Positions 37,772-51,617 are shown, numbered from the stretch's first letter. The stretch is 64,000 nt of DNA from Siphlonurus alternatus (GCA_949825025.1 OX463778.1:48384829-48448828); one strand, 5' to 3'. Notes: generated by a model from the letters alone, not told the origin. Numbers and translations are program-made.

Positions 37772-38093
37772 AGGCCTCAAATTACAAATTAGACAGACAT
37801 TAAGTGTTGCTCAAGTTTATAATCAACATTCGTATTATTTTTATCTGCGCGCGGTGCGTCTGTGCGAAGTCGCGCTGTAAAGAAAGTCCTTGCTGACGTC
37901 ACAACTCACAGCTAGCAACGATTAGCATTGAGTTGCGACGTCATCAAGGACTTCGTGACGTCATCAAGGACTAAATTTCTTACTTTGAACTGCGACTTCG
38001 CACGGATGCATCACGCGTTTTAAAAAATTATGCGAATGTTGATTATATACTCTAAACCCACTTGGTGACTGTCTAATTTGTATTTTGAGGCCT
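37772..38093. mobile_element. MITE with AGGCCTCAAA ends and TGACGTCA core
   Basis: A 25-bp terminal inverted repeat (AGGCCTCAAAWTACAAATTA then GACAG) has one mismatch. The 322-bp inside is largely self-complementary: gtgcgaagtcgcg and AGTCCTTGCTGACGTCAC on the left face GTGACGTCATCAAGGACT and tgcgacttcgcac on the right. GACGTCATCAAGGACT occurs twice in direct tandem (about 37937 and 37958). Non-coding, GC-rich centre in AT-rich flanks, no clear target-site duplication. Confidence 0.88.
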
Positions 38094-39973
38094 TTAAAGA
38101 GTGTTAGAGATGATTTTTAACTGATTTCTATTCACAAGATACATTTTTTTAACTAAATTATAAATGTAGAAATACATTATAAATTTTTACATTTTACTAT
38201 ATGATGTACTATTAATTATGAACAGACGTGGTAATTTTTTTTTAATTGTGTACAACAATTGTCAACAACATTTTCCAATTAATTCTATTAATGTTTAATA
38301 CAATTTTTTTAATGCATGATATGTATAAACCCCCAAACTATGAAGTAATTTAAAGAATGAATATATTTTACATATAGTGTATGAAATTTGACTACATCAC
38401 GTATATGTTAAATATCATCAAGGGTAGTTCTTGTATAAAGAGAAAGGAGCTACTAGGTCTGATGAAAATTTGCTTGTGGTTTGAAGGCAAGGGTGGGTCT
38501 CTCTTCGGTCATAAACACCATTTGAGAAACACGCCAAGGCAAAAGCCTGCTGGTATTGTCAGAGAGGCTGTCTGCTGTTAAAACAGTACAGTCAGAATCG
38601 CCTCACGACACTTTATGTGTGCATGGCTACCAAGTTTATAGGCAGGCAATAATGAGGAGCGCGCGCCGCAATATTTCCATCCCCCTCCCTCTGACCTCCC
38701 TCCTCTCTCTCTCATTTTGCGCTTGCTTAAATTTACATTCTTACCATTTTTAGAATTCTTATGTTAAAAAAAAAAAAAATAAAGAGTGTCGGAAGTATTT
38801 TATATTCAAAATTAGAGAAATATTCATCTACATACATTCTACAGAAATTTATACATTCCACCTTCTTTTATTTTAAACTTTGCAAAGCGAGTGAACAATG
38901 CAGAAAATTCAATGTCTGGGTTATAGGATATTATACAACCATAAGAATATCAAATTTTATGTAAATTTTTTAGAACATTTCTACATTTGTACAGTAAAAA
39001 AAGAAAATAAATGCAAATATACAATTTGTTATTCGTTAAGAAGCATGTTGAAAAATGTAACTTAAATTACAAAACATGCAACTTTTGATAACTTTATTTT
39101 ATTGATTAATCAAGAAAAAATATGTAACTGAATTATTACGATCAAAAATATAGACTTTGAGATACACTAAAAAGTTTTTAAAAAGCAATTAAAACTTTGA
39201 TTGTATATTGGAATTTAAATATATCAAACACGAATGCTGTCAAAAAGTTTAAATTACTTTGCATTTAATAAATATACAACGTTTTATAAGACTGTTGAAA
39301 GGCTTGTCAGTGTTCAGATTCATAAGTAAAACCCCTAAGTTTTATGCAACCAGAGTCTCAGAAAAAACTATCAGGTTGCATACTTTACAGTGTACAAAAA
39401 GAATTCATTTTTAAATTCTCATATACCCACAATAAAGATTGTTTTCTAAATTATATAGCCTAATGTTTAAAACACCAAGAAATGCCTATACAAAGAGCAT
39501 TGGAAATTCACAGCTGGTCGATAATGCTGTCCAAAAGAAAAACAAAAGACAGTACAAATAAAACAATCGTTGACAACTATTGCATAGTAAAGGGCCAATT
39601 ACTTACTTCATATTGGCACTAAGACTATACGTTTACCAATTACTCAGTCTAATGGAAGGTGTGACGTCAGTCACGTAGGTTTCGTTTGTGGCTACTTTGA
39701 GAGTAAAGTTGCCACAGAAAATATTTAATTCATGGAATTTATCTACAGTGATTTAAATTAAATTTTCAGATGAAAATCAGACTTCCATGAATGGTACACA
39801 ACTTATCAAGTTTTATTAAATGTTAAATGTATTTTATTTCACTTTTCGGAATTTTACCTTTGCCGGTGTTCGATGTAATCCTTCTGTATGTAGTATGTTG
39901 CGATGATCACTTAGTAGTATTCGTGCACGTCACTAAAACTTACATGTACTACACATATCATTACGTTTGCACC
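38094..39973. other. Non-coding AT-rich stretch
   Basis: A GC-richer island at about 38440-38720 includes ggagcgcgcgccgc. Open frames across it are not recognised. The rest is AT-rich. Confidence 0.55.
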
Positions 39974-40389
39974 GAGCAGCGTAGCGTAGTGGTTTGATCT
40001 CTGCCTATCGCTCGGGAGACCCAGGATCGCTTCCTGCCTTGGCTCAGGTGACTTTTCGTCACTTCGAGCTGAGGTATGGCAGCGTGTTCTGGTAAGTTCC
40101 CGAGAGATGGCATGTATGTTCTTCCACTATACTGCCTGTATTCGGGAGGTGCTGAAAGTCGTTCCCTTTGGTACCGTCTGCCTCGATGATGGTTTTCTGT
40201 GGTTTCCCATCGTCACTCCCAGGCAAATGCCGGGGCAGTTCCTAACACAAGGCCATAGCCGCCTCCTTTCCTACCAATCCTTCCAACTGTTGTTAATACT
40301 GTTGTTAAGTTTGAATGCTTACACCAATAGCAGAATATGCTGTAATAAGCTAACATTGTAATAAAATAAAAATAAAATAAAAAATAAAG
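39974..40389 (+). mobile_element. tRNA-derived SINE, apparently full length
   Basis: The head has an RNA polymerase III A box (TAGCGTAGTGG, 39982-39992) and a B box (GGATCGCTTCC, 40024-40034) at tRNA-like spacing. The head reads through gatctctgcctatcgctcgggagacccagg. The body includes GGTTTTCTGTGGTTTCCCA, then ccaggcaaatgccgggg and aaggccatagccgcctcc. From memory this resembles a core found in many insect SINEs; I could not check it. The 3' end is an (AATAAA)n-like tail at 40359-40388. It would be mobilised by a LINE in trans. The open frames over 40107-40361 (plus) and 40213-40395 (minus) fall inside it and are not genes. The exact left boundary and target-site duplication are uncertain. 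Confidence 0.82.
39982..40034 (+). promoter_or_regulatory. Internal Pol III promoter (A and B boxes) of the SINE
   Basis: TAGCGTAGTGG fits the tRNA A-box pattern TRGYNNARNNG. GGATCGCTTCC fits the B-box GGTTCGANTCC at 9 of 11 positions. Starts are 42 bp apart. No cloverleaf acceptor stem is evident, so this is SINE promoter sequence rather than a working tRNA gene. Confidence 0.7.
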
Positions 40390-41898
40390 AGTCAACCGCT
40401 CTCTTCCTCAGGTGATCTGAGACTGAATACGGGTGTACTTAAAGATACCTTATATAAGACGTTGAGAAAAAAAGGGAGGGGGGAAGGAGGGGCTATTTGT
40501 GGATGTTGTGTGGAGATAGAGAAGAAATGAGGAAAAAGGAGGTTGAGGGGGGCGTAGCGGGAGAGCATTTCATGCCTTGGAGTATATAAACAATGATTTT
40601 TGTATTACATAATTACATAACACAGTTTACGTTTGGAAATTCTGTTGATGGTACACGTCCTGTAGTCAAGATTTACGAACGGATATATTTTGACAAAAAT
40701 CAAGCCTACATATAATTTAGCCGTAATCATTTACATATAATAAAGCTTTTCATGTAAGTTGTCAATTCACACATTTTTAGTCAGGAACAAATTTCTTTCT
40801 AACTTGATCTCTTTCTATTTAATAACAATATTAATTATAATTTTTTGCAATAAGCTCTGTTTTAATTAAGACTGCAACATATTTTACTTAAAAAATAAAA
40901 TTTCCAAAAGCATATTTTTTTAATATTTATTTTTATAAATTGTAAAATAAAAAGCTATTAAGTTTGCATATAAAATAACATTTAACGCTTATTTGTTCAG
41001 CGGACACATTTAGTATACAATTCGTTATACATATAGCTCACTTGGGTCTCCAAAAGCAATTTATTTTAACATTAAATTTTATTGCAATTCACTGACATAT
41101 AAATAACAACGTATATAATCTTTGTAAATATGCTGCACAAAGAAAAGGTTAAAAAAGCATTTTTTTAAATTGTATATTAATTTTTCTATAAATTTGTTCT
41201 TTAGTTTCTAAAAGTTACAATTTATATTAAATGCCATGTACTTTAAAAAAAAATGATTGCAAAGATAATGACTAATCAGATTTGCAAAAATTATCAACTT
41301 ATAGATTTCCAATAAATTATAATTTTGTGTTCATTAGAGTTTAAAAATATTAATATTATAAAATTATTTCATTTTTAAATTAATATTATTATTATTTAAT
41401 AATAAAAAGTTATACTTCATTGTTTTACTCCCACATTTCAATTAACTGTTGCATAATTATACATGTATGAATACTATACTGTATATTTAATATATATAAT
41501 ATACACAACATATTATTTTCAATTATTTTGCAACGGTTGCTCTTTGCAGACCACGATTAGAATAAACATACATATACATGTATGACCTATAATATTTTCT
41601 AGACTTTCTATGAACATAATATAGACAGTATGTATATATATAAATATGAATATATAGGTAAATCAAAGGGAAAGATAATAAAATGTATATACCACAGGAT
41701 AAATTCGATACAGAAATAGAAATCGATTATTTGCATGCTTCATGCATATTAATTATTCTCTCTCGTTACGGTAAATGTATCTGGACGCTCGCTCACTTCC
41801 ATCCCCCACACAAAGAGTAGTGTCGGTCACTCTGCAAATGAAGATGGGCAAGGCCTCTCTACAGAATCAACACAGGCCTTGTTTTCATTTCATTGCAG
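40390..41898. other. Non-coding stretch
   Basis: It begins with a purine-rich, G-run segment (about 40465-40565: gggaggggggaaggagggg and later aggggggcg) and continues AT-rich to about 41740. A GC-richer segment at 41760-41890 leads into the candidate exon at 41899. No gene is recognised. Confidence 0.55.
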
Positions 41899-42060
41899 TC
41901 AGCTGTTAGACGGCCATGTGGAGACAATGTTACGTGGCTCGCCTCAGGGTTCTTCACACAAACATATGCGCTCATGTTGTTTACAGTCAGCCATGAAACC
42001 ATCCCTCAAGCGAGCAAACAGCAGGAGAGAAACACATCAATCACTTTCGTTCAAAAATAA
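41899..42060 (+). other. Candidate terminal exon after a strong acceptor
   Basis: A very good acceptor (ccttgttttcatttcattgcag) ends at 41898. The downstream segment is GC-richer than its flanks and open in the frame starting at its first base for 53 codons, to TAA at 42058-42060. The next frame is also open, to 42070, so the frame is ambiguous. AATAAA overlaps the stop region. Neither peptide is recognised: one is rich in Ser/Thr/Phe, the other is basic. It could be the last exon of a plus-strand gene or a non-coding transcript. No upstream exon can be joined with confidence. Confidence 0.22.
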
Positions 42061-45000
42061 ATTTAAATAATACACTGCAGTCTTTATTAAATAAGATAAT
42101 AGTATTTACATTTTTAATTAACTTGTTAAAAAGGTTAATTAATATATATATAATAGATTTTTAAAAGCTAATTTTTAACTTATTCTAAACCTTAAGTAAT
42201 AATGAAGAAGCTTGATTTTTTTAAAAGGTTCATTAATTATTATATTGTAAGGATTTTTTTTACAAAAAATGTTGCTAAAAATCTGCTTTTGACAACGAAC
42301 AAGTATTTTTTTTTTATTTCAAGTTAAGAGAAAAGATGTTTTTCTAACAGAGTAGGAAGAGCTAATGACATTTTTGTGTAACGCATAATCAGTTCCAACA
42401 ATCAAGGAAGCATTATTCATGTTCACAACCACGAGAGAAGTACTTTATACCCGGAGGTGAGGGTGTGGGGCCATCATTATTTGTCTGGTACAACTCAGGG
42501 AACCTGGAAACTGCAGTGTAGATAGACGGTAAAGACCATCTGTTAGTCTAAAGAACCTTCAACACTCCAAGCAAGATTTATTAAATCTAATGTTAAAGTT
42601 ACTAAATATCAAGATCGCGATAAAGATCACTGCATGATTCTGAAAACGTATAAATAACATGTTCTGTTGTGCTGGCTTTTTAGTTCAAACCCTCGAGCTA
42701 TAGCTCACTAAATATTAATTTCATACTGTTGGACAGTATCTGCATATTAATTGGTATTTCATAAAACTATATTTATTATTGTTAATTCTGATAACAAATT
42801 TGTGTGATACAATAATGCAAAATTTATATTATTTAAAAAACGTTATATAAAGGACTTACAAAAAAATAGAATAATTATTGTGACAAAAACACTTCAATGT
42901 AATGAATTGTTTTCAATTCATATTTTACATAATTTTCCTACTCTAATTGAAATCAATTAAATTGCTTGTTTGTTTTTTTTCGTTTTTGAAGTTACGTAAA
43001 AACATTCAATTCATATATAGTACGTAGACGAATATATAATAATGTATAACCGTAAATTATTAAAATAAATATTATATATCTATGTTAATACTTTGATAAA
43101 TAATTAAAAAGTTTTTTATACTACATTGTTTGATGTCATATTAAATGAATTAGCAATGGTTACTTTTTGTTACCAAAATGACTGTAGTGTTAATAATGAT
43201 AATTTTTAGTGGTATTTGGTTACGGTTCACGTCATTCCATGTTTCATGTTTCAATTGTTAGCTTTTGACGATCATCGTATGATACGTCAAACAATGACCG
43301 GGAGTTTTGGAAGACAGAAGCAATAATTTGTTTATAACATATAGAAGTGATGCCATTGTGGCTGCTATACTAGAATTTAATTTGCATTCATGAATCCTCC
43401 CTGTCCGTCTGAATCGACGTGTCGGTATTTGGGTTGAGTGGGTGGGAAGTTTGCACGCATGTTCCACTCATGTTAGCATGGTGAAACTACGTAGGGAATA
43501 TAACCCAGGCCAAGCCAGGCTTTTGTGGTCCGGGGTGAGAAGGATGAAACGTACAAAGCTTTCTACCAATGTTGTATATATATAACTTTATATGTGATAT
43601 ACATGAATACTAGACAAACGTATATATACTGAAACTATACATAACAAAACAAGTGATGGTATACTACGTATGTTCATAATCACAGATAATCTGTTTACAA
43701 TTAACATTATACAAACTAGGAAATTCAATTTCACTGAGTAGTATTCTGTGTTGCATTGTTTACGCTTGGGTTTTGTACTTAAATTTACTGTATTAATCTC
43801 TTTCTCTCGTCGAGTACGTGAGTGAATTTTAAAATAATTTGTACTTCAGCTAAAACAATTACAGTTTCAATCGGTCATGAACGTATACAGAATAGGAGAA
43901 TAAGACAAGAAATCTTAAAAGCCATATAGTCTTGATATATAAAAAAAATTCGCTAATAAGTATATTGTTTAATTATGCATTTGTCAAAATTGTTTTAAAA
44001 TAAGTGTATAAGAAATTAAAAGTAGGCTTGTTAACATGCGTCCATAAACAAAAAGTGCCCTCTTTCGTTGGTTAAAGGAAATATGGTGTGAAAAGATTCT
44101 GTAACATGCGAATCCTGCAATGTTATTTCTATTACTTCGATGCACCCCCCGCCCCCTACTAACTCTCCTTACTGGTGATAAGAGTTTAAAGACATAATTG
44201 AAAAATTAAAATCCAGATATAAGTGTAAGATATAAGTAATATACTGTACAATTTTCATTATCACGTCCTATTCTCAATTTTGAAATATTATATAATTCCC
44301 CAAACTCATTTTTGCTAAAATTGAAGATGAAATAGAAAACTTATTATAAGGAAAATAAGTATAGAAAAAAATCAGTAAGACGAAATATAATACTTTTTCA
44401 TCTGACTGAAATATTAGGACACCAGAGAATAAAATAATATCATTTTTCAAAGAGTTGAAAAATTGCATAAAAACATGAAATTTATTCCAACATGGATGAG
44501 AAGAATATGTCTTAAGATTACATTGCAGTTCAATAATTGAATATTCTTGCTATCAATTTTCTACATACATTCATATTGTGGTATGAACCTTGTGATTGAC
44601 ATTCAGTTCCTGACATTTAAAGTATGATCAATATACATCAAGTACTTGACAAATACAAATAAATAATCCACGTACTCATTTCGTTTCAAGTAATGATGAT
44701 TACATGCCTGTCAAACTTTGTAATGACTGCATGTGTATTTTTATATTTACTAGCATTAACATCAATAAATTACAGCTTAATGTCGATTATTATAACGAGT
44801 GCTTTAATAAGCATTACAAATTGATCATTTTATTATCCGATATTTATAATATATAATTTATAAAATAAAAATATGATTTTATATAAGAATAACATTAAAT
44901 TAATTCGATAAAAAATAATATATAAAGTATTTCTATCTTATTTTAATATAAATATCGCGTGATCTATAATAATTTAAGTGATTTTATACTTTTAAAATAC

Positions 45001-46283
45001 ATTTTAAAAAAAATTATAGTGATGAGAACAATGATTAACATACATTATTTATTTAAAACTGTTTCCTTTGTAGTGACGGTAATTTTATGAGCATGACACT
45101 ACTCGTGAGAAATTTAAATTTGCCGCTAATTTGGTCACGTGCCTAAAGTCACTCACCCAGAATGATAAGGTCGGTGAGGATCACGACACTTTGATGTGAC
45201 CTATCTTTATTGTTATATTTTCAACATTCGCTACCACACAGAAAGTGGCACTAGTTATACCAACATTGCATATTAATGAGACTTAGACAAACAGTAAAAG
45301 TAGGTAAGCACATGCAGGAACAAACTTACTATATGTAGTTTATAACATGTAAATAATACACGTGTGGGTTATACTCTATGCTTAAACAAATAAATATATA
45401 GAAATGTTTTAATGTAGTATGGTTAAAAAACAACAATAATTTAAAACACGCACATTGCATTTAAAGCATTTTATATTACACATAACAATTTATGTAAAAT
45501 GTAATTATTATAGTATAATATTATTATTTATAAAACAATATTGATTAAGTAAATATAATTTAATTGTTGCTTTTATAAATATATTAATACATTTGGGAGG
45601 TTATTTTGTAGCATACAAATATTTTATGTCCATGTATATAACATATATTAATTAATTTACATTTAGAATGCATTAATTAGTCTAAGTTAATTAACAATTT
45701 TAACTAGAAAACAATATGTATTTTCTCTAAAAATGTTATTAACTCCATTATTTGATATTAAATAATTAAACTGAAAGCATTTATTCAATATACTTTAATT
45801 AAAATAATGAGCAATCAAGTAAAATAAATTTATTGAGCATAATTAAAAAATTGCAATTTGTAATAATTCCTATATATAAATGTAAGTATATATACAATGT
45901 ATAATATCACCAATTGAAGCAATATTAATTTATTTTCTACTATAATTACAAATGTTAACAATAGCATGTTATATGAATGGTTCATTTACCTCATACAAAG
46001 TAAAATACAGAAACTTTGATGACACGTTATTATTTAAACTTGATTGCAATGTGATTGGATTTTATATTGAAAATATGAACATGACTACAATATAATTTCA
46101 ACTAAAAAAAAAATAAAATAAAAAACAACAATTTGAAATACGTCTGTTGGTGCTGGTGCCTTGAATTATGAGAATATATATTTTGTAATCAACTAAAGCT
46201 TTCATTTCAGTTAATGTATAATGCAATAAACTTTTTGATGCTGCACGTTTTTATAACGTACCATGGAGTCAGCTACACTATAC
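42061..46283. other. Non-coding AT-rich stretch
   Basis: Moderately GC-rich patches occur at about 42400-42560, 43370-43560 and 45060-45250. Open frames within them are not recognised. The rest, notably 44200-45050 and 45270-46130, is very AT-rich. Confidence 0.55.
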
Positions 46284-46558
46284 ATGATACAGAGCCAACA
46301 AGAAGATAATATATGAGAGTATGGTTGCAATAGTAAGATAGTACACCACTAGAGTTATAGCTTGAGAAAAAGGGACTAAAAATGAATATTCAACACCAGT
46401 CCAATATATCAGCATTAAAGCACAGTGGCATATCAGACTGATTAAAGAAACAGCAGTGTTGAAGATGGCTAGAGAAGGATAACTCATTACTATGCATATT
46501 AAGTTACAGCAAGACAAGATGAAGGACTTATAATATACTTTGTTCATCATACAACACC
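46284..46558 (-). other. Candidate exon encoding a hydrophobic multi-span segment
   Basis: On the minus strand a pyrimidine-rich run (ttccctcttcactttttattccttacaag) ends just before 46558. The following 275 bp keep one frame open to a GTATAG at the far end, with the in-frame TAG falling inside that donor. The translation has about three or four hydrophobic spans, with sparse Tyr, Trp, Cys and few charges, as in a polytopic membrane protein such as a chemoreceptor or transporter. The family is not recognised. Codon use is mixed and GC content is above the flanks. The acceptor (AAG) and donor are both weak. With a Met at 46550 it could instead be a short frame by chance. Confidence 0.25.
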
Positions 46559-48756
46559 CTTGTAAGGAATAAAAAGTGAAGAGGGAATTTTTTATATTTC
46601 ATTATTTTAAATCTTTTATGAAAAAAAAAAAAAACACCAAGTCATAAAATTTATTCTAAGTAATTTTTTTTATGAAGGGTGTAAAATTTTATGGTAAACG
46701 AGGAAATTAAAATATAATACATACATATATATCCATATATTTAAAAAAAATACACATAATAAAAAATATTATACAGTTTTTTTTATATATTTATATTTTT
46801 TTAAATTTCATAAAAATACAAATATATTTTTTAATTAAAAATAATTGTTTTCTTATTGTGTTACATTTAGAATTAGGTATTTAAACTCTGTCACTTAGAA
46901 CACTATATACACCACATGATATAAATAAACAATATTATATGAAATTATTAAACTAAATATTCTTTTTATATAACGTGTGTGTGTGTGTGTGCGTAAGGTT
47001 AAACGATGTCTACAAAGAAGGATTGTGGAGATATTTCCCAAGGGTCCCGGCCAGGGTAAAAAGAGCAGCACCGGCAAGTAAGCCACACCAGGTAATGCCT
47101 GCTTACCTAGTCTTTGTGTCACCACATCCTTTCTCTCTACTTGCTTCTTCAAAGACTCCAAATGACAGCACCACTTTTTGGTGTGTGTAAATAAACAAGT
47201 CTAATCTGAGCAAGCAAATGTTTTCTCCTTCGTGTGCAAAGATACGATTATTATCAAACATTCGAATTCTCTTTTGTCAGTGTGTGAAATTAATGTAGGT
47301 TATTATGATATTAAAGTTCAAGCATTATTTTTTAATGCAAATAAACTGTTAGTGATTAAAAAAAATACACATATTTTTTTATACAGATATTTTTTTTTTA
47401 AACAGAAGTAAACCTATAGATAGTAACAGCTATTTTTCTTATGTCTCTAATTAAAAATAAAAGTTATCGACTTCATTGCTTAATTTTTCATTAGAGGCGT
47501 GGTCTCATTTCCAAAGGTAATTATTTACTGTAAGAAAGGATGAAGCAATAGTTGTGGACGTAAGGAATATTAAAGTAGGATAATTGTAGTTACATGTGTC
47601 CTAGCAGTAAATTTTTTTACGATTTTTTTTATCAATTTGTTTTCTCCGCAAATATAACAGAACAAACAACAGAGAAAAAAGTGAAAAATGTAGTTTACAT
47701 ACAATGCTGTGGAATGGAAATTTAGAATAAACATTGTTGAACCGCCGACTGTTGATCAATAGTCTATAGATTTTCTGACACCAACGCGCCTCGTCTGAAC
47801 ATATATATATATATCAAATCAACGGTTCAGTCAAACAACATGCTAATCACTTCTCAAGTAGCATCCCTGAATCTATAATAATCGAATGAACAGTATCCTC
47901 CACATGCTCAAAGTTGATAAACTTTTCAAGGGTCTAATTTAAAGAGGGCTATTATTATGGCAGTTTGTATGCACCCACGAATGTTGAATGTTCTTCAGTG
48001 GACCAATGTACAATTATCAAGTCAAATATAATAATCACCATGAACTTTCAGCACTTTTATTTCTCTTTCAACAAATACTTTTGAATATGCTTTTTTTTGT
48101 TCTATTGACTACAGTGTTCATTTTTTTTTTTTTATTTTTTTTTTATTTTTTTTTTTTTTACTTTTGATGGAAATATTTTAATATTTCTTTTTTATGTGAA
48201 AAGTTTATAGATTTTTGCAGTTTTTGCACTGCAAAATTTCTGGTGATTGTGAAAAAATAACTGCAATATATAAAAAAAAACACATACATGTATAGCACAT
48301 AAGACACATGATATTTGACAGTATATGCATGCACTCAAATGGTACAAAATAAATTTGACAGTATGCAATCTAGTTCAGTGGTTTAATATGGTGAGTGCAT
48401 GCAGCTACGGTTATAAAAAAAACACACAAAAAGCTCTTAATTTTTATTTCTTAACTTATGTTATTTCAGTTCGCTGGGTATTCGTGTAGCTAAACGTTGT
48501 AATTAAGGTATAAATTTACATTACGTTATAGATTATTTTTTGAAGCAAAGTCGTTTCACTTAATGTACGTAGGAATTTTTACAAACGATGAATTTTTCAA
48601 CTCAAAGTTCTTTGCTGACGTTATAGGATCAGTAATGCTCAAAACTTTAAACCAATTGAGATTCTCCTTAATCCATTAATGCATGCAACTTTCTGAGCCT
48701 GAGATTAGAGCAAACACTTTATCTTGCTGCTGCCTTGCGTGGCTGCGCAGTTTACT

Positions 48757-48760
<4 letters not shown>
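46559..48760. other. Non-coding AT-rich stretch
   Basis: A (GT)n run lies at about 46975-46991 and is followed by a GC-richer island to about 47170. A broken poly(T) tract occupies 48119-48161. Moderate GC is seen at 47740-48040. The remaining open frames are not recognised. Confidence 0.55.

Positions 48761-48822
<62 letters not shown>
48761..48822. repeat. (CT)n microsatellite, 62 bp
   Basis: A perfect run immediately following a GC-richer segment (ttgctgctgccttgcgtggctgcgcag). The second long CT tract lies only about 490 bp downstream. Confidence 0.97.
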
Positions 48823-49476
<654 letters not shown>

Positions 49477-50930
49477 TGTCTTAATTCTCGAGACAGTAAG
49501 TGCCATGTTGAAATGAAAGTTACGAAGGTAACGAAATGTGCCCAACAAGCAAGCAACCTTTGTCTGGGTCTTCTCTTCATTTAATTAATAAAATTGTAGT
49601 AGCATCACAAAAACATGAATCATATGTAAAATTATTTAATGAAAACAATATTATTTTTTCAGTATAGTATTTTTAAATTATAAAATATATCTATGAATGC
49701 GTCACAGTTTTTCAGTTAAAATATTTTTTTATTTTATTTATTTTCTACTGTATATAATATTTACCGCATAAAAAAGAGGTTTCTGATAACAGTTAGTTAT
49801 TTTTTTTTCTTTGTACTAAAGATCAAAGGAAGGGAGAAAAAAAAAGCACATTTTATTTTCAGACGAGCGGTTGGAAGGAAGTTATTAGGGGGAGCTCTCG
49901 TAAGATTACGTTATTTGTAGTTATTTATCATGAAATTATAATTAACACAGCATTTTTTTTACAAGGAAGAATTTTTTAACACAATATTTTATTAGCTTGT
50001 AAGTTTATATACTCAAACCAAATGTATTGTGTACTATTATGAAATCAACTGGTCAGGGGTAAGAAAAGGTATTACTCTTGCTATAAAGTTGAATAAATAA
50101 ATAAAATAATATTTTCATTTTAGAACTTAAGCATGCAAAACTTTGATGTAAATTTATACAGTTTTTAATTTAAATGAAAATTTCAACATTGACTTCTTTA
50201 TTTATCAATTTTTCATTCCTTTAATACTTAGATTATTAAAAGATAAAAATGATAAATGACTTATTTTGACAAATGATGCATAAGAATAGATAGAGGCTTC
50301 ATTTTATTAATTGTTATATGTTAGCTACAACGTCATAAGAATAAATAATACACAGTTACAGTGATAAATCAATTATTTAATAAGATTTTATAATATAAAG
50401 AATATAACTTTATAATTAGTTTGTTTATAATCTTAATTAGTATTATTAAAAATAACTATAATGATGATGGGTAAAAATTAAAATAGATTAATATAGGGAA
50501 GATAAAGAACATCAAATATGTAATTTTAATTAATTTGGTAACGTAAATAATAAATTGAGACGAAAATTTGATTCATTTGAAAATATTGTTATTTTTATCA
50601 TATAAAAAACATTGATATCTGATGCTTTTTCCATTATTAAAAACATAAATATCAATAAATATTATGATTTAACAATTTCTATTTGTTTTTATATTTATTG
50701 TTTTTCTATATTTTTTTCATAAAATCTACATCAAAACTTTTAAAAAAAATTGGTAAAGTATTCATGTCAGATTGATATAGAAAATATAAAACAAATATAA
50801 AAAGTTATAAAAACAAGATGACAAGAAAATATTACAAAAAAAAATCTATAAATATTAAATCAAAGCCCAATATATTATATATATATAACGATGTATATTA
50901 AATATCAATAAGAAAACCAACATCGATATA

Positions 50931-50933
<3 letters not shown>
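49477..50933. other. Non-coding AT-rich stretch
   Basis: A short GC-richer lead at 49480-49580, then strongly AT-rich sequence with no recognisable gene. Confidence 0.6.

Positions 50934-50966
<33 letters not shown>
50934..50966 (+). repeat. Poly(A) tract, 33 bp
   Basis: An uninterrupted A run. The upstream sequence is AT-rich and shows no SINE head, so retroposition is not demonstrated. Confidence 0.93.
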
Positions 50967-50969
<3 letters not shown>

Positions 50970-51061
50970 GGAATCGTATAAGATATTGAGGTTTTCTTTT
51001 GAAAGTGCGTACTTGGTTTGGACCGGGTGCTGTTTAGTACCCACTGATATTCAAAGTGCAG

Positions 51062-51203
51062 CTATTTGGTTCACATTTGGTGCGTTGCTGCCGTCCTCGG
51101 ATCGATAAAGTATCAATGTACACGGTTGCATCCTGATAACATCAAATACAACCCCCTCTATGTGAGCTTTAGGGCAATAGTCTTAAATTACAAGCCAGCA
51201 AGG
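51062..51203 (+). other. Weak candidate exon ending at AGG|GTAAGT
   Basis: A consensus donor (GTAAGT at 51204) ends a GC-richer segment that is open in one frame for 47 codons. The last codon (agg) ends exactly at the junction. An in-frame TGA lies shortly upstream, and an AG at 51060-51061 (tattcaaagtgcag) could act as acceptor, although its pyrimidine tract is poor. The peptide is not recognised. The segment could be a first, internal or non-coding exon, or chance. Confidence 0.18.
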
Positions 51204-51561
51204 GTAAGTTCCACTAATCAATCAAAATATCAAAACATTTACAAACCGTATGGTGTATTGTTACTCTATTGTTTTCTCTACTGTATTTATGTTCAAACTC
51301 CCTAGAGGTGAATAACAATATTACTTTCCTGGTAGTATTAAAGTAAATGTCAAGTTTGTCCAATAAAAATAAAGATTGGGTGGTGTTTTTTTTAAATTAA
51401 AATGATATCGTTACTAATTTTGGATATTGTGATAACAAAAATTAATTTCTATAGTAAAATTTCTTTATAAAATACACTGATGTTATAAATATGCAATCAA
51501 AATTTTATCATATAAATCTGAGTAATTTCTTCTTATGCTTTACATGCTATTCAACTATACA

Positions 51562-51564
<3 letters not shown>

Positions 51565-51615
<51 letters not shown>
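51565..51615. repeat. (AT)n microsatellite, 51 bp
   Basis: A perfect TA dinucleotide run in AT-rich DNA. Confidence 0.95.

Positions 51616-51617
<2 letters not shown>

Noticed and set aside
39982..40034. Functional tRNA gene
   Set aside because: A and B boxes are present, but no full cloverleaf or acceptor stem could be drawn, and a SINE body and A-rich tail follow.
40107..40361. 84-codon open frame
   Set aside because: It lies entirely inside the tRNA-derived SINE body.
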